Source: Balanoglossus misakiensis (lineage: Eukaryota > Hemichordata). From it: DNA of 64,000 nt. The notes below the pieces were generated by a model. That model searched no databases, had not been told where the DNA came from, and worked only from the letters and a program-made list of their open reading frames with translations. Below are positions 34,200-46,700 of the stretch, one piece after another (the stretch's first letter is position 1; each line of letters starts with the position of its first letter). The stretch covers positions 5,766,001 to 5,830,000 of the forward strand of contig CM082593.2 in the NCBI GenBank assembly GCA_040954595.2, read 5' to 3'. The translations under genes were made by a program, and so were the position numbers.

Positions 34200-36289
34200 A
34201 TTTCACAGAGATTCCCCCACAGCAAGTAAAGATGTAAGCAATTTTATTATTTCACTCTTAAAAACAAGTTGTAGGAAAAATATATATTTCTTCATTTTTA
34301 CTTCTGTATTTTTTTTATACTATTGGAATTGAGATACAAACATAATTGCACCGTCCTGTTCCCTCCTTCAGAACAAACAAAAAAGAAAGTTCAAAGTTCA
34401 TTGTCTCCGACATGAATCAGCATGCAGGCATACAAGTTCCATAAAAATATACCTGACTATGTCAAAAAAAAGTTGATAGACGAAGTAAATACAGTATCTT
34501 ATTTTTTTTTATCATTTTGTACTTTTGTAAAACTCTGATATAAAGTAGATCTCACTGAATGCATGATGACAAAGATATTTTCAAGTCCTATCCAAGTCTC
34601 TGAAATGTGCTAACAGGAACAGAAAAGGAAAGGAAACAAAAAATAAAATCAAACAAAAACAAATTAGGGGGTAAAATATTTCTACCCCCAAATTATAGAT
34701 TTCAAATGTGATAGATGAAATAAAGAGTTGAGATCTCAGTCTCCCCTGTCGGCAAAAATGAGCTGTAATCAAAGACTGCACATTGACTGGTTGGCATGAC
34801 AACATCAATAGCCTCCATGCTCTTGTGATGATTTGTCTAGGTTCCTATGGAGAAACAAAACAAAAACAAAAACATCGAGTAAATAATTTGTACAGTACTC
34901 CATTGTCACCAACACCATCACATGTGCAGACAACATTATGGACATAAAAATAGGTGTTCAAAAACTTTTCACCAGTTGGGATACAACAATGATCTTTATG
35001 CAGATTACAATTCCTCACATATTAGTCTTGGTCAAGAAGATTACAGACTAGCTTCCAAAAAGTTGCTGGAAAGGTCTGAAGGGAAGAGAGAATTAGTTCA
35101 TCTAGGGATCATTTGTCTTGTTAGAGCATCAGAAAAAAAGAAAAGATGGAAAGAAAGGGTTTATTGAAATTTGAACATTTTAAGACCTTAAGCGCAATCA
35201 TGCCTGTTTTATTCCTCTACCAAAAGGCCCGGCTTTATAAAACATCAACTTACAAAAACATCTAAGTTGCCCCCTTCATATTTGTTGCTATAGTAACTAG
35301 TTCATTAAAAACAAGTAAGACCTGACATTCAATTACATTTAATACAAGATTTACATTTATGTAATAAGAACCATTTTCTGGTAAAACATACAAATCTTTC
35401 CCTTATTTCCCTGGCTACTTAAGATTCATTTGAGATGGTTTTTGACCTTTTTCAAAAAGTTTCTGTTGCCTGAGTTTCTAATTCTGTTGATGAGAGCATG
35501 TCAACCCAAAGGGCTACCTGTTAAAGAGAATTGGGGTTGAAATGAATCAACACAATACAATACTGGACATGAGTGAATATACAGTGGAAAAGAGATAGCC
35601 TTGATTAAGTTGATACCACATTTCAATGTAATGCTCAAAATTACTCGCATAGTCTATCACTTCTATGTGTAAGTTTTTGTATTACAAGGAAAATAACATA
35701 TCAACCTTAAATATGCTGATAATACATGTACACATAAATCTTTCAATCATCAAAACATTTCAATCAATATACTTCCTGTTCGTGGTGTGCCGAGCTTAAA
35801 TAGCTAGCTGTTAAGAAACCAAGATGGCGTCCAATGCCGGGGGCGGCCATCTTGACAGCCTCCTTTTGGGTCTGGACAACCAAGACTACAAAATCCTACA
35901 AGGAACACTCTTTAGACACAGAATTCTCGCGTTTAGAATAAACCCCACCCTTGTTACCTATATTCAGTTGACCTATGACCCTAAGCACACCAGGGAACCA
36001 GCCAGCAGTCGGTTACAGGACAAATAAAATCATGTGACAAGTTCAACTGTGAAGTACAAATGAAGACACACAGGCTAACAACACAGTTCATGCCTACCAT
36101 TAGATATGTTACAACTTGAATTAAAGTGTCAAATACGTGAGAGAAAGAAAAAAAAAAGAGCGTTTAAGTTTTGACATCCATGCAGACAGCACACACCCAT
36201 GTTTTGCCGGAATTTAATGGTGAAATCATAAAGAAGTTGCATGCCTACCTGAAATTGTCGGCAATGATCTGATTGCCTGGCGCCCATTG
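34200..36289 (-). other. HNRNPD: hnRNP 3' UTR region with probable 3' UTR introns
   Basis: Forty bases after the stop codon there is a donor, AATTTCAG|GTAGGC (exon end 36249). Further down the minus strand are strong acceptors, CTCTTTAACAG|GTAGCC (exon start 35517) and TTTGTTTCTCCATAG|GAACC (exon start 34844). Minus-strand AATAAA signals occur near 35206 and 34224. Spliced 3' UTRs are known in vertebrate HNRNPD and HNRNPDL. Exact exon ends and the poly(A) site are not settled. Confidence 0.4.
35819..36027 (+). promoter_or_regulatory. YY1-type inverted pair around a GC box, with 67-aa frame
   Basis: CAAGATGG (35820-35827) and CCATCTTG (35847-35854) form an inverted pair of YY1-like sites around a CCAAT and a CCGGGGGCGG GC box. 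The first site contains an ATG that opens a 67-codon plus-strand frame (MASNAGGGHLDSLLLGLDNQ and on, stop at 36025). It lies inside a predicted hnRNP 3' UTR intron. It may be a small antisense promoter or gene; the protein is not recognised. Confidence 0.3.
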
Positions 36290-39200
36290 TCAGCGTGTGT
36301 ATGGATGATAGGCAATATGAGCTTTTCTAGCCGCAGGTGCCTTACCGTATGTAGCAGCTGAAAAAACCGAATCAGTGCCAGTATTACTATTTATGAGCAA
36401 ATTGTGTTAAAGAAGGACGTGTGACGTGCTATTAGAGTTTAACCCCAGACATTCCGATAAACTATTTCCGTGCCGTTAAAATATTAGATGTTATATAAAA
36501 AAAGTAACATTCTCAAATATGTGGCGATGGGTATGTAATTTTTTTTTTTTTGCATCTGGAAGGGAAGTTTGAATGCAAGTTTACAAGGCATGTTACAATT
36601 ACAGTAGTGATTGATACAAGCAAAATAGACAATTAACAACCGCTCCAACATTACATGATGATCTTGAAGGTACTGGGTAACTGATATGGAATGCCGTGGC
36701 CAGATCATACTTAGACACCATACACGTCAGCTCGCCATGATTTCATTTTCAAAAAAAGCTAAGCAATATAAAAATTGTGGGGGAATGGGAGAGGAAGCTT
36801 TGGAACTGATTGCTATAATCACTGACTGCGTAAAAATGACAAAAAGGTGAAATAAATGTCATCTGTCTGCCTGTTTCTAATACTGTCCGTTATTGATCGT
36901 ACTAGATCTCTTCAATGCTAAGGGTGAAATTTTTGAGAGGGATTATTGGGTAGTTTTTTTTTTCTTTCACTATGAGACACCCTCCCGCTTTTATCTGCTA
37001 TGCCTCAATTAATATTGAACCCTTTCACCAGCGATGGTTTGATCCAAATCCAATGTATTCTGTGGTAGAGTTTGGACTTCTACAGAGGGAAATGGGGGTG
37101 TGAAAGGGTGAGGGATCTATTCGTTTTAATATCAGCCACCACCACCACCGCAACCAAAAGCCTGGATTAAACATCTTTACCTGTTGCATATCCGACTCCG
37201 TAAGCATCCCTCAGTGCATATTCGTATCCCGGTAGCGTGTAGGCCGTGGCCGGGGCCGGATATCCGGCGGCCGCGTACGCCGCCGCGGCCGTTGCCGTGG
37301 GACTCGGGTATCCGGGCGGGGCCGGCGCGGGTGCCGGGGCCGGGATGGCAGCTGCTGCAGCGGCCGCCGCCGCAGCCGCTGAGGGCGGTGGTGGCGTCGT
37401 CGGGGGATACGCGGTCGCCGCGGCCTGGTAGCCGGGTGGAAGTTGATAGGTCTGCGGGGTGAAGCCGCCGCCGTAACTGTAACTGGTGAAGCCTGGGTTG
37501 AACCCTGCGAGAGTTGTAGGAGCTGGAAGAAAAAACACAAAACGGGAAAAGGTTAGAATCATCAGCTGATGGTCAGGCATGTCAAATCCACCAACCCTTG
37601 GCACATCAGAACATACACCATACAGTATTGACAGTCATTTCGTTCAGGACCAGCAATTTATGTCTGACCCCCCATATGCCTCCTACAGGGACATCTGAAA
37701 GGTTGACAAATTGTCTCAAGCACTGCCGAATTTTTCTCAAAGGTTTTTCATTTTCTTCCAGTTGGTTCAACAGCTTTACCATTTTGGCCTTGCCTCTGTG
37801 ATTCAAACACCACGGCTAAAGACTACCCTTGCCTGTCCTGTCTGTATCACACAGAACTGAAATTATGACCTGTCCAAAGTTTACATCAATACACTTCGGA
37901 GTCCACTAATGGATCCCCGGGTTCATTTCAACCTGAATAGATAGCGCCTTGTAAGTGAGACTGTCAAACCACTAAACACATTCATTCTTTGGACAATCCC
38001 CAACCACCCTTAATATTCTCTGTACACCAGTTCTACCTTCGGGCTGTATTCCTGGTAAATGTACTGCAATGCCAGACCCCGGGGCTATCATTTCAACCAC
38101 GGTTGCAACCCCTCCACACAGATTAACTCTCTCCGCTCTCATCAAACCCTACCCACCCCTACCGGCCAAATACACAAATCCAATCACATCCACTGCTGCA
38201 AACCAATAGGGTTAAACCATACAAGAATGCGATGAGGGGTGGGGGGTTTGCTGATTTGTCTTTGATTGCACACACAGGAGAACCCCCAAGGCAAGCCAGT
38301 GATTAAACGAACTCACCTGCATAGAAACTGGGATATGCATTAGTAGGTGCTGCTGCAAGGTAAAAAGATAACAAAAAAGAAAAGATTATAGATACGGCTG
38401 AAGGAGAAATTCTCAACTCAAAGTCTACAATATATGCCTGAACTGCACCAATTTTTCACTCAAATACATCTCCTTGCATACAGATCAAATCCCGGCTGTC
38501 AAAGAAACCCAAATCTGACCAGAGGGCACTGGCCTAGAGGTTAACACACAGCCACGCTAATGATTTCCAAATGCTGTAAAAATTGGCAAGTGAACAGACA
38601 CTCTGGACTGTGAGTAAACAGTACGGCCAGCCATCTGTTGGGTCTGACTGTGCAGGGAACACATCTCTGCTGGCTTTCATCATTCCCACACGAACACACA
38701 CAGACTGACACCGCACAAACAATGGACTCGCCACATTTGACAATCACATGAATCAAGAAGCAGAGTTAGTCAAACTAAAAATGTTCAACAACAGCTCTGT
38801 CGATATGGGCATATGTAGATTAGAAACGATTGCATTCCTTTTACTTGTAACTTACTGCAAAATGAAAGTTGCAGATCAACTCTAGTAATTTCCAGAGAAA
38901 ATGGTCTGCAACAATAATTATAACTATCCAACCATATATGCCTTAATCTCATTTTCCCTGACTGACCAGCTTGTCTGGTTTCATGATTACATTTTCCGTC
39001 CCATACACATCACTTCACCTCCTACAGGCATATATCTGCAAATTCCCTCTCCCCCCAAAGCTGAAGGAACTCCACATTTCATTTCTGACCCCGCGGGGCC
39101 AGAGGACAGGATTACCCCGGAAATCCACAGGCAGGCTAATGGTGATTTCTTGTCTTTCATTCAAATTATTACATACTTTACTGGGTTTTTGGTTTCCCCC

Positions 39201-42200
39201 AAGGGAAAAGCTTAAAACTCAAATAACTTTAGATTTTAGTTTCGTTGTTTAAGAAATATACCAGGTCAATAAACTTTTGCTGAAATTCACATGCCGTAAG
39301 TTCCTCTTGCGGTAAGCTACTTTACGGATTCCTAAACCATGGCTTGTTTTCCAGAAAATTGGAGAGCAATTTTTGTAAACTCGGCTAATTGTATAAAACA
39401 GGAGTAGGGGGTGGGGGCATATTAACCAAAGGTTATCTGCAACAAGTCAGAAAATTTACGCAACAGATTGGAGCAGTCAGAGAAAATTTTTCTGCATGAA
39501 CACTTTCGTTGGCCTATTATCATATGAAGAACAATAGTTACAAGAACATAGCATTTCAAAGACTGTACTTACAAGAAGTTAATATTTACTTGATATCATA
39601 TAAGATTAAATATAAATTGAATAAAACCAGAATTATATCTGATGCCTGCTTGCCCTTTGACCTGATAAAGCCAGGGGAAAACAATGACACGCAAGCAGAA
39701 GTTTAAAGAGTCTAAAATGATTACTAGAATATACTACAGCACTATGATAGCAAACACTGTTGAGAACAAAAACTTCAACAGACAGAAAATCATCCCCGCA
39801 TGCAAACTTAAATGCAATTTAAATGAAGTTGGATACAGAAAATGATACAAGTTTGAGAAAGAGTAGTACCTTTAGCGTTTTGGAACTTTTGTAGGGATGA
39901 AGTGAAGATTTGTCTCATGCTACTGTGATCGATGGCAAAGTCACTAGCAACTTTGATAACTTTGTATATATGCAGTTAAAAGCTTTTTACTTATTTTCAT
40001 TTAAAGGTGAAGATTTTACTAGGGATAAGTGAGCAGAGTTTTTTCAATTACCAGCAGGTATTCAATGGACATCAAAGATGAAGATTTTTAAATTTTCAGT
40101 ACTCAGCAATTTGAAGGTTTTCAACCCATCTTATTGGCCACATGTTGTAAATATATTCAAATATATGCATGGCTGCAACCATTCATCTCTGAGGGGGGCA
40201 GCAGCGCCTATTGGGGGTTGGAGGGTGCAAGTTACAGGAGTGATGATTATTAAAAGCACATCTAAGACAAGAGCAAAGCAGGCATATGTACCTCCCCTTC
40301 CCAAACCCGTACCGGCGGCATATGCTGCAGCTGCAGCGGCTGCTGTTGCACTTGGTATGACTGAGGTTGACACCACTTGTTTTGTGTTCTGGTCCTTGGG
40401 CGTGGCCTTCTTCACTTCACACTGCAACAAGAAACAGGACAATCTGTTACTGTCTTTATTCAAAGGGAGACTGTCATGAACAGGACAATTCAGTGTCAGT
40501 TCAAACACCTCAAGTTTCCGATGTTCTATGGAATCTATTGGCAAAACACAGCTCAGATGCTTTGACAATAGAAAACAAAACATCTCCAACATTCTACAGT
40601 ACAGAGTGTGTGTTCCTTTCCAATTGTTTTACTGGCCTTGGGTTAGCCCATAACTAACCCACTTGGAAACTTAGTCCTGATCAGTACTGTACCAATGCAA
40701 TGATTCATTCAAGATCTCTCCATCATGACTTACTTTGTTATTTCCGAGTTGATGAAACTGTTGTTTGCAAATTTCCTCTACCGCATCCTCTGATTCAAAT
40801 TCTATAAAACAAAAGCCTCTTCTCTTATTGGTTGCTCTGTCGATGGGAAGCTCAACTTCCTTGATCTACGAGAAAACAAATCACAAACAATCAGCTACTC
40901 TCATGCTAAGTTACCATCCCATAATATTATTCTAATTAATAAAGCACATCTACATTATTTTATACAAGTACACTGGCACCTAGCAACAATTACCAGTTTT
41001 TACTTTTAGTCTTAACTTCCACTAAATGCAATTTATGTTATAAAACTTAAGATAAAATAAAGGGAACAAGTAAAAAATAAAGTTAAAGTAAAATTGTGAG
41101 CATGGCCATGTATTTTTATGGGTTTTGTCTTTTTGTAAGTGAATGAATTTTGTGCAAAAAATCTGTGATATGAAGAGGTTGACTTTATACTTTTCCTTTA
41201 TAACAACCAATCACAATTTTTTTTGGCTTATATGACCGGATTTAGCTAACATTAGGGGGTGCATGCAGAATATGTATAACAAAAGAAAAAACAAAGCAGT
41301 TTAAATCTATCCCATTTATTTGACATTTTAGCTCTAGTTGTTTGGTTAGTGATTTCTTTGTTGTTGTTGACAGTATGGCCGCTCATACCTCAGTTTGGGA
41401 GAGTAACCTTCAGTGTCGTCATAGTAATTGTGTGTACAGTGATGACAGCTGCCTGCATGACCTTTGAACCTTGGAAGTAAGATTACATAATGGTGTGTTT
41501 TAAGGATTCTTGTCACTTCTCAAATCATAATCAAATTAAATCACTTGGAAACTGATATCTTTGATGTTAACAACTACTCTAGCGACTAAAATGCTATGGG
41601 ATGATAACTTGAAAAATAAACATGATTATACTTCCTTAAAATGTTGCATGGTAAAAGTTCATCAAGAAATTATGATGAACAACTTGTATACCATTTATCA
41701 TGTGTGGTGTCAACATCAAAATAGTTGTCACGGGCTCATCAAAGTTTCTCAGACAAGATAGAAGTGGTTAAAAGCTATTTTCACAGAGCAGTCTAGTTAC
41801 GGCAGAATGGATACTGGCATCTCAATTTAAATCACAGCTACGAAGACACAAGCCTTCTGTGGCACGACAAATGGTAAATCATAAATGTGTCAATCAAAAT
41901 GGTTGGAACCTCTAGGCACATAAATTGGCAGACATTCAACGCCTATGACTGGAGTCGTGGTGCGCTGCTAAAACATTCATAGTGACATGTAATAAAGCTT
42001 TATGAGAAAGTGTCAAGCTTTCTTGTCATCAAGAAGACAGCTGTTCTGAATATATCAAATTTGATACGACTGCTCTCACAGAATATTCATTCTTAAACCC
42101 CCAAGACACCGATGCACCCCACAATGCCAAATGCTACCCCTCACTCTTTCCCTGGCAAGTTACATATTTCTATAGGATTATAATAAAATATTATTGGTGG

Positions 42201-43700
42201 TGGCTGTCGCACTGGGAAGTGCACAAAATTAAGAGTCGTGTCAGACCGAAGCTGTTTAAAATCAGCTGTGGATCTCCATGAGTTGTATCCTGACCCCCTT
42301 GGGACGTCACTTGTTTTATCACACGCTGCAGCTGTGATTAATCTACGGCTGCAGATGATTACCACTGCGAGGAACCGGTTCGGAATGATAAAATCCAATC
42401 ACTGGGGGAACTGAGTTACGAGACGCGCGGCAGAAACCCCGCAGTCAAGTATATGGGAAATCACTGTCATAAAATGATAAACAAAAAAGAGAGATTGCTT
42501 CTAATGTTAGAGCAGAGTGAAAGGAAATGCCATGATGTCAAAATTGATTTGATATCGATCTGGCGAAGCGTATCAGTTTAAATGGCTTGGCGTTATCAAC
42601 GGCAGAAATGGCCACTAAAAGAAGTCTACAAACTGGTTATTAGTGCTCCCTTTATTTCCATTTTGACTGTGATTTCCTTCTGGTGCAATAAAGCAACTCC
42701 CCCTTGACAACACACCACGTCCCAGGTTCAATTATGTGAATCATATAATATACAGACTGGTGTGTATAGCCATTACTGCATACATGTTATTACTCTATTA
42801 GTACCTGCACTTAATTTTTGAACTGGATGAACAAAGATTATATTGACAGCGTTTCTTCTCACTGCAGTATACCCCCCCCTTTTTTTTTACATCACATGGC
42901 AAAAGCATTTTCTCTAATATGATCAATCTACACCATTGCTCCAAACTATGCCCTCTATGGCTTAATGAGTGAACACCACAGACCCTTATTAGTGGTCCGT
43001 ACTCTGCCCTCTATGGTCAAAGTGGGTGCAATGATTCCCCACCACACATTAACACTGCAGCGGGGCATTTGTGGAATAGGCAAAATAATTGAAGGATTAC
43101 TTTTTTTATCGGTTCACATGGAAAATTATTTTCGTAGGTCATTACAGTGAGAAACAAACTGTTTGAGCGGACAGTCGGTGAATTAAAAGTAACAGTGGCC
43201 AGTGAAACGTAATGTGTCAAGAACCACGGAAAACCGTTTGTGAATAGAATGTTTGTAACCCGACTGTCTTTTCAGACGATCGAAAGATTGTACCCGTACA
43301 TGAAGAAAGCCAGTGAGATTTGTGGTGAGTGCGCAAGAAACTTACCTTTCCGTATTTAGTAAAGTATTCCCTGAGTTCACTTTCTGGATATTCTGGATTG
43401 AGTCCGCCTACAAAAATTTTTGTAATTGGAGGTTGTCCGCCCCTTGCCTTAGCCCTTTTGGGATCTATAACCCTACCGTCTAATTTGTGTTCTGGTACCA
43501 TTAACACCTGTTATGCAGGAGAGAGAGAATAGACAGATGGGGAGAAAAGAAAGACAGAAGGAGAAACAGGGTTTGAGAACGAGTTTCCGAAAGGTATGTT
43601 GATGTGCGGGGTGAAATTGTCGCCTGAAGACGACTCAAGTGCTTGGGAAGAAATTAATAAGACACAAGTGTTCTTTAATGTATGTATGTATGTGGGTACA

Positions 43701-43750
<50 letters not shown>

Positions 43751-46700
43751 CATGCATGTGCACGTGTATGATACAGTATACACTTCCTGTTTTGGAACTG
43801 ATATCAAATCAAAACACTACAATTTATACGTCTTCCTGGTAATGCAAAATTGAGCCAAGCGATGGTAATTTTCTTGGATGGCATGGTAGATGGAAAACAG
43901 TTTTTTTTGTCCAGTTCTCACAAGTACAATTCACTGCCTACGTAACTGAAATTTATATTCATTGCGAACAGAAATCGGAATTTTCTGCTCGCTCCATTAA
44001 TCCCCAAGTCACCGAAAAGCAAAGTCCGCACAAGAGAATTCCGCACTGGGATTTTATTTCAGCAGTAAAGAACAAATGGAATGGAAAATATAAATGGGAA
44101 TTCTAAATGGAAATAATTCACTATGTAGTTTGCGAGATATCATCATGACAGGAATACAATATACATGGAGAAGTCTAGTCCATGTGATTGTGTGTCAACT
44201 GAAAAATTTGAAATCATCAGAACTCCAGTATCGAAACAGGAGCAGCATCCATTGAAATCAAATTCTGACAAGGAGAATTCCTATTCAGAAGTAGAAGAAT
44301 AAAATATTACCTTTTCTGCACTTTGTGAATCTGCAAATAGTACAAAGCCAAATCCTCTTGATCTACCAGTGACTGGATCAATTTTGATGGTACAATCTGT
44401 CACCGGACCAAATTTTTTGAAGTATTCTTTTAAATCCTCTGCAAGGAGTAAAAAGAAAACAGGAATAATATTTCATGTTGCAACACTCTTCGTTAAGCAC
44501 TTATAAATCCATTTTTTCCTTCAAAATTAAAGGGGCAAGTGTAATGCACAGTTGACCTTTCGTTCTCCAATAAACAGATTTCACTTCCTGAGGGGTATTT
44601 ACGTCAATGTGCAAGCTATTTGTAACAGGAATGGTACAATTTATATATTGAACAAATCCCCCCCTCCCCACACACACATGGACGGCACTATATCTCAGAG
44701 CAATAACAAAATACTTGTGTTTCACAAACATCCTCTACTTTTTCCTTCCACCGAAGTTCAATTTCATACTTCTAACGGGCAAATCTGCGAAAAAGGCTCT
44801 GACAATGTTTCTAACAAAGTATTTGCCTCAAGGTATGACGTGCACATGTAAAATAACAGAGTACACTGCGTCCACAAGCGGGTGAAACTGCCATGCCGCA
44901 TGGTAGCAGAGTTTGATGACTACTTGGTTTGAATAGCTTGAAGCGGACTCCCGGATCAAAGATTGCATCTCATCAAATATTTATGACAATTAGATTAAAA
45001 ACACCGCGTGTATATGCTTAACCTTTGCGTCGAATCTCAGCAGATGGAATGGAGGCACTCCATGAAGCATTCTAAAGAAGACATTTCATAAATTGTTTCT
45101 CGGGGATTACCGCTGGCTATCAATGCAGCAGCACAGAAGAAAGCCAATACATGAACAGATTTTTGAAGAACTTTATCCGTTTACACACCTGTCATACCAA
45201 AGCACAAATCTCCTTTAAAATGTACCCCCCTCCCCCTCCTACAGTGGTTTGAGATATGATAGACCAACTTTTACTTGCAAGTTCTTCGTTTTTAAAATCT
45301 AAATACCTTTCCTGTGTTCACTCACAGTACGGTTAGATTCTCTGGGAAATTTTATTCCAGAGTAGGCCTCTTCAAGAATATATTTACATTATCTGACATT
45401 TCACGAACAAATTGGTTCAATTTATCTATAATTTTCCAGTGATGTCTCGTAAACAAGGTACAAAAAGCACAGACTTTTTCCATATTTCCCCCCATGTTAA
45501 TTTTTGCTTGTCATATTAGACTCCCACACTAAACATACTATCATTATCTTCCAGACAACAATATTGTAACTTGCATCAGAGTTATTTCAATGTAGGACTG
45601 GAAGCTCTCAAAAAGAGACAATTTTCCGCAATTTTTGTCCGCTCATAGCTAGTCATGATTTCTTATTGTCCTGAAAATATCACAGTAAATGTCAAGGCTC
45701 TTATCGATCTGGAACTCATCAAGATTGCTGCATTCATCTCGCAGCTTTTAAAAAAAAATATGGAAGCTGTTGTTTTCACAATTACTGTTGTGGCATACAG
45801 TTCTGATCAAAACATGAAATCCCAAAGGCTTCACTCGTTGCCCACTCATTACTTTCCCAACCACCAACGTGCCGTATGCCTCGCGCATCTTTCCTTCCGG
45901 GCCCCCTGACGATACACAAACTCAGAGAACGCTCTGAAGCCAATGGAATAACAGCATTTATGAAAAGCATAATGAAGCAATAACAACCCACTTTCCCCAA
46001 AAGTCAGATGTAGAAATGATGACACAGACGCACAACAAATACGCGTAACAAACCGACAATTTCGAGCGACCAACTCTTTTTAGGGTCAGGAGCAAGAACG
46101 TGCAGTTCTGCGCGCAACTCAGTGGCTAAGATGGTGTTGTTGAAGTTGTGGGTTGAGTCTTGCCAGTTCCCGGACGAGAAAAATCACCAGCAAAGGAGAC
46201 TTACTTTGTGACTCACTATGGTCCAACATGCACGTATACCTTTCAGTTCGACTTTGCAAGTAACCCTATATTCTCAAAACACTTGTCCTCGTTTACAGAT
46301 TTGTGACAGCAAAGCTTTCCGTGCATCAGACAAGCCACAATGATGTTCTAGCAAGTACTACAACTCCCAAATGATTTCTTCCCCCAGCCTACACTGACAA
46401 TCGACTTCAACCAAGTTGATACATGTATCAGGAACTCCTTCGGTCATGATGAATTGAGTTATGACAATTATTTCATACATGACTGACTCCACTAACAAGC
46501 GCAGATGCCTCCATAATTTCTCTCACGGACCTCCCACTTTATTCTATAATTCACTCTAGTCACTCATTCCCGACGGACTCGTTACCACATCACAAAAAAG
46601 ACTATCTCAAGATCACAATGATTACAATCTCATTTCCCTCCCCGTTTATTCAAACACAGAATCTCCAGGTCTGATTTCTGACCCTCGTAACAGCCCCTGT

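Noticed and set aside
37184-37540. Plus- and minus-strand frames rich in Gly/Ala or Pro/Arg
   Set aside because: They are alternate frames of the GC-rich hnRNP tail exon, which has matching splice sites and phase in one frame only.
39870-39890. A 16-nt candidate exon in the hnRNP intron ending CTAAAG|GTACTAC
   Set aside because: Its length is not divisible by three, so it would break the phase-1 frame, and its acceptor is poor.
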